Positions 1 through 5,496 of a stretch of DNA of 6,047 nucleotides are shown here, piece by piece (the stretch's first letter is position 1; each line of letters starts with the position of its first letter). The notes beneath the pieces are model-generated. The model made no database searches. It saw nothing but the letters and a program-made list of their open reading frames with translations, and was not told the DNA's origin. The stretch comes from Nitriliruptoraceae bacterium. GTDB lineage: Bacteria; Actinomycetota; Nitriliruptoria; Nitriliruptorales; Nitriliruptoraceae. The stretch lies in contig SKJO01000030.1 in assembly GCA_007121975.1 (NCBI GenBank), forward strand, positions 1 to 6,047, read 5' to 3'. Made by a program: the position numbers and the translations under genes.

Positions 1-106
1 CCGGACAAGCGTGGCTGTCCGCGGCGCACCGACGCTGCGCAAGCGATGCGCCGAACACTGATCCGACACCGCTAGCCGGAGGCGGTGTGCCGTCGTCCCT
101 GGATAG
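1..106. other. Leading stretch with no assignable gene
   Basis: No coding region here can be supported. Plus frame 1 is open from the left edge to a TAG at 73-75 and could be the last 24 codons of a gene lying outside the window, but the short arginine-rich translation resembles nothing I recognise. A 6-bp inverted repeat (CGGACA at 2-7, TGTCCG at 16-21, 8-nt loop) is the only structure seen and is weak. Confidence 0.3.
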
Positions 107-134
107 TTGCACCGAGGGGCCAACCCCCTACTAT
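107..134 (+). promoter_or_regulatory. Putative sigma-70-type promoter of the nucleotidyltransferase gene
   Basis: A -35-like TTGCAC (107-112) and a -10-like TACTAT (129-134) are separated by 16 bp. Transcription would start near 141, leaving a leader of about 30 nt before the GTG at 170. The -10 hexamer lies inside the left arm of the inverted repeat at 126-161, so a protein bound there would block RNA polymerase. The hexamers are seen directly; promoter activity is inferred. Confidence 0.45.
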
Positions 135-161
135 CATAGGCGTGCACCGATGATAGTAGGG
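126..161. promoter_or_regulatory. Perfect 12-bp inverted repeat, likely autoregulatory operator
   Basis: CCCTACTATCAT (126-137) and ATGATAGTAGGG (150-161) are exact reverse complements separated by 12 bp, so equivalent bases lie about two helical turns apart. The left arm contains the probable -10 and the right arm runs into the Shine-Dalgarno GGGAGG (159-164). The arms are AT-rich against a GC-rich background. The neighbouring gene product starts with a winged-helix-like domain, so self-repression by a dimer is the simplest reading. A translation-blocking mRNA hairpin is less likely, because only the right arm and spacer would be fully transcribed from the predicted start. Confidence 0.65.
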
Positions 162-169
162 AGGTCGTC

Positions 170-787
170 GTGCTGATCCAGAGACCGTTCGAAGCGCTGA
201 TGCCCACCCTAGACGGGGACGTGCTGCTCGTCTTGGCACGGGCGGATGCGGCGTTCACCGGCGGAGACCTCGCTCGACTGCTGCCGCATGCCTCGCCCGA
301 CGGAGTGCGCAAGGCAGCCCAGCGCCTCGTAGCGCACGGGGTGGTCTCGGTGGAGCAGGTGGGGCAGGCCTACCGGTACAGCCTGAACCGGCGCCACCTG
401 TTGGCCGGCGCGGTGGTCGCGATCGCTCACGCGGCCGATGCCCTGCGGGAGAGCGTTCACGACCATGTGCAAGGTTGGTCGCGTCCACCCGAGCTGGTGC
501 TGTTGTTCGGCTCGGCGGCCCGGGGCGACATGCGCGTCGACAGCGACATCGACCTGCTGGTGGTGTCTGAGCCGTACTCCGAGGTCGATGAGGACGCTGG
601 CGAACTGGCGGATGCGGTGACCGGCTGGACCGGCAACGACGCCCGCATCGTGCGCATGAGCCCCGAGGAACTGCGGGACGCGTTCGCCGCTCGCGACAGC
701 TTCGTCGACGAACTCCTCACCGATGGGCAGGTGCTGTGGGGACCGGATCGCTACCTGCAGCGGCTGCGTCGGCAGGTTGCTTCGTGA
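170..787 (+). CDS. Winged-helix / minimal nucleotidyltransferase (MNT) protein, antitoxin-like
   Basis: This 205-residue protein has two parts. Residues 13-75 look like a winged helix: helices around LARLL and GVRKAAQRLVAHG, then a short wing ending in YRYSLNRRHL. Residues 107-190 form a DNA polymerase beta-type minimal nucleotidyltransferase fold. It carries GSAARGDMRVDSDIDL (114-129), with Gly114-Ser115 and metal-binding Asp126 and Asp128; a third carboxylate is less certain (Asp157 is a candidate). In studied HEPN-MNT pairs the MNT protein is the antitoxin and AMPylates the HEPN ribonuclease, and this architecture followed by a HEPN gene is common in actinobacteria. The GTG start at 170 is supported by GGGAGG at 159-164. 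The stop overlaps the start of the HEPN remnant (GTGA, 784-787), so the two were translationally coupled. The motif is intact, so the protein may still be active, as an enzyme or only as a DNA-binding regulator. Confidence 0.85.
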   Translation: MLIQRPFEALMPTLDGDVLLVLARADAAFTGGDLARLLPHASPDGVRKAAQRLVAHGVVSVEQVGQAYRYSLNRRHLLAGAVVAIAHAADALRESVHDHVQGWSRPPELVLLFGSAARGDMRVDSDIDLLVVSEPYSEVDEDAGELADAVTGWTGNDARIVRMSPEELRDAFAARDSFVDELLTDGQVLWGPDRYLQRLRRQVAS

Positions 788-981
788 GCCGGACCAGGAA
801 GTGCACCAGCGAGGTGTCGAGAGGTCGGCTCGCCAAGGCGGTTGAGTTCCTCGCCAGCGCCGAACTGCTCGCCGACGACCCGTCGAGCAGGAACGCTGCT
901 GCGTCGCTGTTCGTCGAGGCGGGTCACCCCAAGCGCACATCTCAGCCGAGCTCAACTCCCGTCGCACTCTCCATCCACTGA
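784..981 (+). pseudogene. Truncated HEPN-domain toxin remnant
   Basis: A 65-codon frame starts at a GTG that overlaps the TGA of the nucleotidyltransferase gene. Residues 14-48 (GRLAKAVEFLASAELL onward to LFVEAG) resemble the first two helices of the HEPN proteins that follow such nucleotidyltransferases in actinobacteria. The similarity stops at about position 924. The next 17 codons are Pro/Ser/Thr-rich, look unrelated, and end at a TGA (979-981). Intact partners run well past 100 residues and carry the RNase-type R-x(4-6)-H motif in their C-terminal half. No such motif remains here, so toxin activity should be lost. Neither of the other two frames restores the family sequence, which argues for a deletion or recombination breakpoint rather than a simple frameshift. 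The family assignment rests on a short segment and on gene position. Confidence 0.6.
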
Positions 982-1032
982 ACATCTGGGTTGCGGCGAG
1001 CACGGTCGCTCTCACGGTCCCCCCGAACGGCG

Positions 1033-1061
1033 GAGGACCCGGCCGCCGGGGCCGGGTCCTC
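1033..1061. terminator. Strong GC hairpin, probable terminator of the tRNA gene
   Basis: GAGGACCCGGCC (1033-1044) and GGCCGGGTCCTC (1050-1061) are perfect 12-bp arms around a 5-nt GCCGG loop. The hairpin lies about 54 nt beyond the 3' end of the minus-strand tRNA and also after the HEPN remnant on the plus strand, so it could stop transcription from either side. Neither strand has a U-tract after the stem, as is frequent for actinobacterial hairpin terminators. The fold is certain on paper; the role is inferred. Confidence 0.5.
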
Positions 1062-1114
1062 ACCACACGGCATTTCGCGAACCGTTGAGGGGCCTAATCG
1101 CCAGGACCCCTGCG

Positions 1115-1185
1115 AGCGGGTGAGGGGAATCGAACCCCCGTTCCGAGCTTGGGAAGCTCGTGTTCTACCATTGAACTACACCCGC
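1115..1185 (-). tRNA. tRNA-Gly, anticodon CCC
   Basis: Read on the minus strand, the 71-nt sequence folds as a full cloverleaf. The acceptor stem is GCGGGTG with CACCCGC, and the D stem is GTTC/GAAC around AATGGTA. The anticodon stem is CGAGC/GCTCG with loop TTCCCAA, which gives anticodon CCC for GGG codons. The variable loop is 4 nt (GAAC). The T stem is GGGGG/CCCCT with one G-U pair, and its loop is TTCGATT. The discriminator base is U, as usual for bacterial glycine tRNAs. CCA is not encoded (the next minus-strand bases are CGC), so the end must be added enzymatically. The gene is divergent from dcd. Its 3' side faces the damaged nucleotidyltransferase/HEPN module, the side where integrative elements usually insert. 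Confidence 0.96.
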
Positions 1186-1195
1186 GGGCAGCCGG

Positions 1196-1225
1196 AAGGT
1201 ACTCGCTGCCTGCCGCGGGGCGCAA
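1196..1225 (-). promoter_or_regulatory. Putative promoter of tRNA-Gly
   Basis: On the minus strand, TTGCGC (1225-1220) and TACCTT (1201-1196) form -35 and -10 candidates with an 18-bp spacer. The -10 ends 10 nt before the mature tRNA 5' end at 1185, a normal distance for a stable-RNA promoter with a short leader. The site lies in the 96-bp divergent region shared with dcd. Confidence 0.45.
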
Positions 1226-1281
1226 TGTTGCGGTGGCCGGCTAGCGTGGGCACCGCGTGCAGCGAACCCCGTGAGGTCGTG

Positions 1282-1860
1282 GTGATCCTCTCCGATCGAA
1301 GCATCCGGGCCGCGATCGCCAGCGGTCGCATCGGCATCGACCCGCTCGAGGCCGGGGCGGTCCAGCCCTCCAGCGTCGACGTGCGGCTGTCGCCGGTCTT
1401 CCGGGTGTTCGCCAACCACCGCCACCCCTACATCGACGTACGCCAGGAGCAGCCCGACCTGACCGAGCTCGTCGAGGTGCCGGGTGACGAACCCTTCGTG
1501 CTCCACCCGGGCGAGTTCGTGCTCGGCGCCACCTACGAGCGGATCACGCTCGCCGACGACGTCGTGGCGCGCCTCGAGGGCAAGAGCTCGCTGGCCCGCC
1601 TGGGGTTGGTCATCCACTCCACGGCCGGGTTCGTCGACGCCGGCTTCGACGGGGACGTGACCCTCGAGCTGTCCAACGTCGCCACCCTGCCGATCCTGCT
1701 CTACCCGCGCATGCGCATCGCCCAGTTCGCCTTCTTCGAGCTCGATCAGCCGGCCGAGTTCCCCTACGGCACGAAGGCGACCGGTTCGAAGTACCAGGGG
1801 CAGTCGGGACCGACGGCCTCGAGGTATCACCTCAACCTGGTTCGGCCCCCGGAGTCCTGA
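1282..1860 (+). CDS. dCTP deaminase, probably bifunctional deaminase/dUTPase
   Basis: This 192-residue trimeric cytosolic enzyme of pyrimidine deoxynucleotide metabolism deaminates dCTP and, in the bifunctional type, hydrolyses the product directly to dUMP for dTMP synthesis. The family start MILSD is followed by QPSSVDVRL (28-36), EGKSSLARLG (99-108), HSTAGFVDAGFDG (112-124), TLELSN with the expected catalytic Glu129 (127-132) and the C-terminal KYQGQ (170-174) that closes over the nucleotide. The HSTAGF(V/I)D segment and overall similarity match the mycobacterial bifunctional enzyme better than the E. coli monofunctional type (HVTAH). The frame is open far upstream, but family alignment puts the start at the second of two tandem GTG codons (1279 and 1282), with a GTGAGG ribosome site at 1271-1276. 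A weak -10-like TAGCGT at 1242-1247 is the only promoter hint. The gene converges on the DUF2207 gene. Confidence 0.95.
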   Translation: MILSDRSIRAAIASGRIGIDPLEAGAVQPSSVDVRLSPVFRVFANHRHPYIDVRQEQPDLTELVEVPGDEPFVLHPGEFVLGATYERITLADDVVARLEGKSSLARLGLVIHSTAGFVDAGFDGDVTLELSNVATLPILLYPRMRIAQFAFFELDQPAEFPYGTKATGSKYQGQSGPTASRYHLNLVRPPES

Positions 1861-1872
1861 GCACTCGGGCGC

Positions 1873-3693
1873 TCACCAGGATCCGCCACCGCCACCGCCG
1901 CCACCGGATCCGCCGCCACCTCCGCCTCCACCGCTGCTCGAGGACGGATCGGTCGTCGTGGCGCTGTGGGTGCTCTTGACGGTGTCGAAGCTCGTCGAGT
2001 TCGTGTACCAGTACGCCCCACCGGCGGCGGCCCCGGCTCCGGCGGCCACCGCCAGCTGCTGCAGCACCCCTCCGAACCGGTCGAACCAGGAGTCGGCCAG
2101 TCCCAGTGCGATGGCGTAGGGCAGCAGGCTCAGGGCCGGGTGGTGGTGGCTGATGCCGGGCTGGCCCGAGGCCCACTCGAGCTGCTCGCCCTCCACCGTG
2201 CTGATGAACTCCCGGAAGGCGCGGGCCTGGGCGACCGCGTCACGGCCCTCGGAGTTCAGCGGCAGCTTGTGGTGGCGCCAGGGCGCATGGGCGACGAGGT
2301 AGGCGGCCACGATCAGCACGAACACGCCGACGACGGCCCCGAAGCTCAGCGCGGTGAGCGCAGTGATCGACAGGCCGACGATCAGGGCGAACAGCGCGAA
2401 GCCGACGGCGAGCAGGAACTTGAACCCGCCGTTGCGTAGGAGTCGTCCTCCGCTGTGCTCGAAGCCATGGTCGGTGAAGACGTTCTTGGCGCGCTCGGTC
2501 AACGTCCTGGTTGCCGCGGTGACCCGTGCGCTCACCGTCGGGTCGTAGGTGTTCTCGAACCGGGTCGGCTGGGCGCCGGGCACCAGCGTGGCCACGAACC
2601 GCTGATCCTCGGGGTCGATCGCGTTGCCTGGCGGTGGCGGGAACACGACCAGGGACTGCCCCTGGTGCTCGGTGCGGCTGACCAGCGCCCCCCGCTGATC
2701 GAGGTCGACGAGGTTGGACAGGAACAGTTCGTTGGTGGAGCTACGCAGCAGCAGTCCGGACACCTCGGCGGGACGGAACCCGAACGGCGGTGCCGGTAGG
2801 GCGGTGGGGTGCACCCGGTCGTGCAGGGCCGGGTTGGTGACCCGGTCGCGGTAGACCACCCGGGCCTTGACCACGCTCCAGGCGACCAACGGCAGCATCA
2901 GCAGCAGCCCGACGATCAGGGCCGCCTCCGGGCGGGAGATGTCCAGGGGCCCGAAGCGCGGGCCGTCGAGCAGGGGGGTGGCGTCGTACATCGGCAGCGC
3001 GGTGGTGAACGCATCCGCGGGGGTGGTGAAGGCGATCGTGGCGGACTCGCCGTCGCTGAAGGCGCCGAACTGCGCGCGCAGCACCTCGCCGTCGACGGTG
3101 GGGGTGGTCGCGCACGGCGAGGTGGTGCCCAGCCGGCCCTCGACGCACTCCACGCTGCTGATCGGTCCCGGCGCGCGCACCGTGAAGCTCGTCGAGGCGA
3201 TCGAGGTCGGCCAGGCGAACCCGGGCACGTCGATACGGGTCTCGACCAGGTCCGGTTCGCTGGCCCGCACATGCGACCAGGTGGGTGCCTCGTACAGCAT
3301 CCGGTAGCGGTACCGGCCGGGGCTCAGCCAGGTGTTGGCCTCGCCGATGCGGATGCGGAAGTCGCCGTTCTCCGCCCGCTCGGTGACGAAGTTCCAGGGT
3401 TGGCCACCGTCCCCCTGATCGACGCCGATCACGGTGTAGGAGCCGGCGGAGAAGCGCCGCTCCTCGGGCAGGTCGCGGAAGATGCCCCGCCGCGACTCCG
3501 AGAAGATCACGTCGATGACCTCGAGCACCGTGGTGGTGCCGTCCGCGTCGATGAGGACCTCACGCTCGAAGTCGTCGATCTCGAACGCGGTGTCCCGGGC
3601 GGAGACGTCGTCGATGGCGCCGACGACCATGCTGCCGACGAGGGCGGTACCGATCGCGAGCGTCGTGACGACGACGCGCCAGCCGATGCGCAT
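1873..3693 (-). CDS. DUF2207-family membrane protein with glycine-rich C-terminal tail
   Basis: This 606-residue membrane protein of unknown function belongs to the DUF2207 (YciQ-like) family. Residues 1-32 look like a signal peptide or anchor (hydrophobic 7-27). Residues 36-250 form the extracytoplasmic DUF2207 domain, including GIFRDLPEERR (70-80) and WLSPGRYRYRMLYEAP (122-137). A membrane segment at 256-275 leads to a cytoplasmic part (280-424), followed by two adjacent membrane segments (about 425-445 and 447-470). The C-terminal region has the family-like LLPYAIALGLADSWFDRFGG (523-542), an Ala/Gly-rich hydrophobic stretch (545-562) and a tail of two Gly8-Ser units ending in Trp606. A GGGAGG ribosome site (3706-3701) lies inside the end of the LemA gene, whose stop is 3 nt upstream of the ATG, so the two are co-translated. 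LemA and DUF2207 or TPM proteins recur together, which suggests a shared envelope role. Confidence 0.85.
   Translation of the reverse strand: MRIGWRVVVTTLAIGTALVGSMVVGAIDDVSARDTAFEIDDFEREVLIDADGTTTVLEVIDVIFSESRRGIFRDLPEERRFSAGSYTVIGVDQGDGGQPWNFVTERAENGDFRIRIGEANTWLSPGRYRYRMLYEAPTWSHVRASEPDLVETRIDVPGFAWPTSIASTSFTVRAPGPISSVECVEGRLGTTSPCATTPTVDGEVLRAQFGAFSDGESATIAFTTPADAFTTALPMYDATPLLDGPRFGPLDISRPEAALIVGLLLMLPLVAWSVVKARVVYRDRVTNPALHDRVHPTALPAPPFGFRPAEVSGLLLRSSTNELFLSNLVDLDQRGALVSRTEHQGQSLVVFPPPPGNAIDPEDQRFVATLVPGAQPTRFENTYDPTVSARVTAATRTLTERAKNVFTDHGFEHSGGRLLRNGGFKFLLAVGFALFALIVGLSITALTALSFGAVVGVFVLIVAAYLVAHAPWRHHKLPLNSEGRDAVAQARAFREFISTVEGEQLEWASGQPGISHHHPALSLLPYAIALGLADSWFDRFGGVLQQLAVAAGAGAAAGGAYWYTNSTSFDTVKSTHSATTTDPSSSSGGGGGGGGSGGGGGGGGSW
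1879..1932 (-). repeat. Two 27-bp tandem units encoding Gly8-Ser
   Basis: The last residues of the DUF2207 protein before its terminal Trp (588-605) are two consecutive blocks of eight glycines and one serine. In DNA these are imperfect 27-bp units at 1879-1905 and 1906-1932, each beginning with GGATCC on the plus strand. The glycine codons vary (GGC, GGT, GGA, GGG), so the tail is not a simple recent microsatellite expansion. It directly abuts the convergent dcd gene. Confidence 0.85.
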
Positions 3694-3696
3694 GGG

Positions 3697-4248
3697 TCAG
3701 CCTCCCAGATCGACGATCGGAGCGGCGCGGGCGCGCTCGTGCTCCAGGGCGAACAGGTGCTCCCGGGGGAAGCCGAACGGCCCCGCGATCAGCTTGCCGG
3801 GGAGGGTGTCGATCAACTCGCGGTAGCGGGCGACGCGGTCGTTGGCGAAGCCCCGGGCGAAGGCGATGCGATCCTCGGTGCCCCGCAGCTCGGTGGCCAG
3901 GTGCGCGAAGCGCTCGTCGGCCCGCAGCTGCGGGTAGGACTCGGCGACCATCAGCAGCCGGCCGAGCGCTGCGCCCAGCGCGTCCTCCGCGCCTTCGCGG
4001 GCGACCGGATCGCTGATCGACAACGCCTGCGAGCGGGCCCGGACCACCTCGTCGAGCACCGTGCGCTCGTGGCCGGCGTAGCCCTGCACGGTGGCGACCA
4101 GGTTGGGGATCAGGTCGTGGCGGCGCTGGAGTTGCGCATCGACCTGCGCCCAGGCCTGGCGGACCTTGACCTTGGCCCGGATCAGACGGTTGTACAGCGC
4201 GATGAGCGCGATCAGGAACAGTCCCAGCACCGACAGGGCGATGATCAC
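3697..4248 (-). CDS. LemA family protein
   Basis: This 183-residue protein has one N-terminal membrane helix (2-19) and a long helical bundle, the normal LemA length and layout. The family signatures are present: AWAQVDAQLQRRHDLIPNLV (32-51), VQGYAGHE (54-61), the central AESYPQLRADERFAHLATEL (102-121), then GTEDRIAFARGFANDRVARY (123-142) and the end-of-domain LPGKLIAGPFGF (149-160). The molecular function of LemA is not established; the bundle is thought to sit beside the membrane and work with partner membrane proteins. The start is a GTG preceded by GGAGGG (4258-4253) at 4 nt. A 57-nt gap separates it from the upstream voltage-sensor-like gene, so an internal promoter is possible although I see no convincing one. 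The DUF2207 gene follows after 3 nt. Confidence 0.9.
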   Translation of the reverse strand: MIIALSVLGLFLIALIALYNRLIRAKVKVRQAWAQVDAQLQRRHDLIPNLVATVQGYAGHERTVLDEVVRARSQALSISDPVAREGAEDALGAALGRLLMVAESYPQLRADERFAHLATELRGTEDRIAFARGFANDRVARYRELIDTLPGKLIAGPFGFPREHLFALEHERARAAPIVDLGG

Positions 4249-4305
4249 GCAGCCCTCCGGGTCAGGGGAACAAGTCGACGACTCGAGCCTAACCCCGTGC
4301 CCGGC

Positions 4306-5010
4306 TCAGCGCCCGTTGTCGCCCTCGACCTGCTGCTCACGCTCGTGGTCGCGGTTGGTGCGCACGATGTAGGTGGCCACCGCCAGCACGGTGCCGGCGA
4401 GCAGCACCCCGATCACCCCGATGCGCTGCACGGCACCGTCGAGTAGCTGCCGCGACTGTGAGGTCGGGTCGGCGAGCACCAGCGCGACGAACGCCGCCAC
4501 CAGCGTCACCAGCACCGCACCGATGACGCGCTGCCAGATGGCGTTGAGCCCGGCCCGCTCCCGCAGGATGCGCCCGGCCTTGAAGATCCGCCCGACGCGG
4601 ATGATGCGCAGCGCCCCGACCACCCGCATCAGGCGCAGCAGCTGCACGGGACCGACGGCGAAGATCACCGCGGGGATCATCACGACCGCGAGGGCGACCA
4701 GCCACAGGTTGCGTCGGACCCAGGTGAGCCGCTGGTCGGAGACGGCGAACAGCACGACCGTCTCGGCGATGAGCACGCCCCCGGAGATGGTGTTGAGGGT
4801 GCTGCCGGCGCTCTGGTAGGGCTCGTCCATCAGGGTCAGGAACACCGCCGGCACCGAGGCCAGCGCCGCGATCAGCACCGGGATCGCCAGGCGCTCGGCG
4901 AGACGATCCGCTCGGTCGACCGGTTCGTCGAGAGCTGCGAGAGGCTCGGCGCAGGGATCCTCGACGGCGCTCCCGGGATCCGGGTGCTGCTCGGGGTTCC
5001 GGTCGGTCAT
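4306..5010 (-). CDS. Voltage-sensor-like (ion channel family) membrane protein without a recognisable pore filter
   Basis: This 234-residue protein has a hydrophilic acidic N-terminus (1-40) and about six hydrophobic segments: S1 41-60, S2 75-91 with Glu83, S3 103-119, S4 122-150, S5 161-180 and S6 197-216. S4 shows the voltage-sensor pattern of a basic residue every third position: Arg126, Arg129, then Arg135, Arg138, Arg141, Lys144, Arg147 and Arg150. The S2 to S4 stretch resembles actinobacterial potassium-channel-family proteins. The loop between S5 and S6 is only about 16 residues (181-196) and contains no TxGYG or similar selectivity filter, so potassium conduction is doubtful. It may be a degenerate channel, a sensor or proton-path protein, or a partner subunit. 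The ATG at 5010 overlaps the stop of the PPOX gene (ATGA, 5007-5010), which fixes this start over the longer open frame. The last residues are charged (220-234, cytoplasmic). Confidence 0.7.
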   Translation of the reverse strand: MTDRNPEQHPDPGSAVEDPCAEPLAALDEPVDRADRLAERLAIPVLIAALASVPAVFLTLMDEPYQSAGSTLNTISGGVLIAETVVLFAVSDQRLTWVRRNLWLVALAVVMIPAVIFAVGPVQLLRLMRVVGALRIIRVGRIFKAGRILRERAGLNAIWQRVIGAVLVTLVAAFVALVLADPTSQSRQLLDGAVQRIGVIGVLLAGTVLAVATYIVRTNRDHEREQQVEGDNGR

Positions 5011-5483
5011 GAGCGCTCGCGCTCGTCGAGGTCTGCGGGATCGAGGACGGATGGCGAGGCAGCCGGACGCACCTCGAGTTCGACGGTGTCGTGGCCGCGA
5101 CCCAGCCGGCGCCGCACCGCGCCGAAGGCCTGGAACGCCCGCCACTGCCAGCCATAGGTGCGGGCCAGTGCCCGGCGTGCCGACGCGGCCGGCTCGGCGT
5201 CCTGCTCGCCGTCGAGCAGGCGTGCCCGGGCGGCGACCTCGGGACCGTGGACCCGGCCGCGCACGTCGCAGGGCGCAACCGTGCAGGCCGGCTTGGCCCG
5301 AAGCCGCCTGGCCTTGCCCGACGCCGCCTCGGTGTGGACCACCACCCGCGGCCCGTCGAGCAGGGCGAACCAGACCGGGGTCGCGACGGCCTCACCGGAG
5401 CGCCGGTAGGTCGTCAGCGACAGGTAGCGCTCCCCGGCGAGGACCTCGAACCCGGGGTCGGCGTCAGAGGGCGGGGGAGTCAC
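5007..5483 (-). CDS. PPOX-class, probably F420-dependent, split-barrel oxidoreductase
   Basis: This 158-residue protein has the pyridoxamine-phosphate-oxidase-like split beta-barrel: ERYLSLTTYRRSGEAVATPV (18-37), WFALLDGPRVVVHTEAASGK (38-57), ARRLRAKPACTVAPCDVRG (58-76) and VHGPEVAARARLL (78-90). The combination TPVWF, SGKARRLR and APCDVRGRVHG is typical of the actinobacterial group that binds deazaflavin F420 rather than FMN and reduces varied substrates; members include biliverdin reductases. The substrate here is unknown. Residues 91-158 are a less conserved, charged tail. The GTG start lies 13 nt after the stop of the iron-sulfur gene and has no clear Shine-Dalgarno sequence, which suggests translation coupled to the upstream gene; no other start codon fits the conserved N-terminus. 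Cofactor choice is inferred from motif resemblance, and FMN cannot be excluded. Confidence 0.75.
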   Translation of the reverse strand: MTPPPSDADPGFEVLAGERYLSLTTYRRSGEAVATPVWFALLDGPRVVVHTEAASGKARRLRAKPACTVAPCDVRGRVHGPEVAARARLLDGEQDAEPAASARRALARTYGWQWRAFQAFGAVRRRLGRGHDTVELEVRPAASPSVLDPADLDERERS

Positions 5484-5496
5484 GGTCGCGACGGGA

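Noticed and set aside
846..1088. Plus-strand frame 3 stays open with a plausible-looking translation (for example LHPLNIWVAASTVALTVPP) ending at the TGA 1086-1088.
   Set aside because: It has no good start codon or ribosome site, crosses the hairpin, and matches no family I recognise. It could be a fragment of another gene joined at the HEPN breakpoint, but that is not supportable from sequence alone.
991..1281. The dcd frame is open back to position 991, which would add 97 residues to the enzyme.
   Set aside because: The extension translates through the terminator hairpin and the tRNA gene. The family N-terminus MILSD and the ribosome site fix the start at 1282.
1879..1932. The GGATCC-containing 27-bp repeat could be taken for a cloning linker or an engineered Gly-Ser linker.
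   Set aside because: The repeat is in frame at the natural C-terminus of a DUF2207 protein, where Gly-rich tails are usual, and the surrounding sequence is continuous genomic coding DNA.
4285..4307. A 5-bp hairpin (GAGCC/GGCTC) in the gap between the voltage-sensor-like gene and lemA, and a -10-like TAGGCT on the minus strand (4291-4286).
   Set aside because: The stem is short with a 13-nt loop and there is no matching -35, so neither a terminator nor a promoter can be supported.
2809..4446. A 545-codon plus-strand open frame opposite the DUF2207, LemA and voltage-sensor genes.
   Set aside because: Its Gly/Asp/Arg/Val-rich, low-order translation is typical of the antisense of GC-rich genes, and it lies across three well-supported minus-strand genes.
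4337..5395. A 352-codon minus-strand frame overlapping the PPOX and voltage-sensor genes.
   Set aside because: It is an Arg/Pro/Ala-rich shadow frame; the two overlapping genes have clear families and an ATGA junction.
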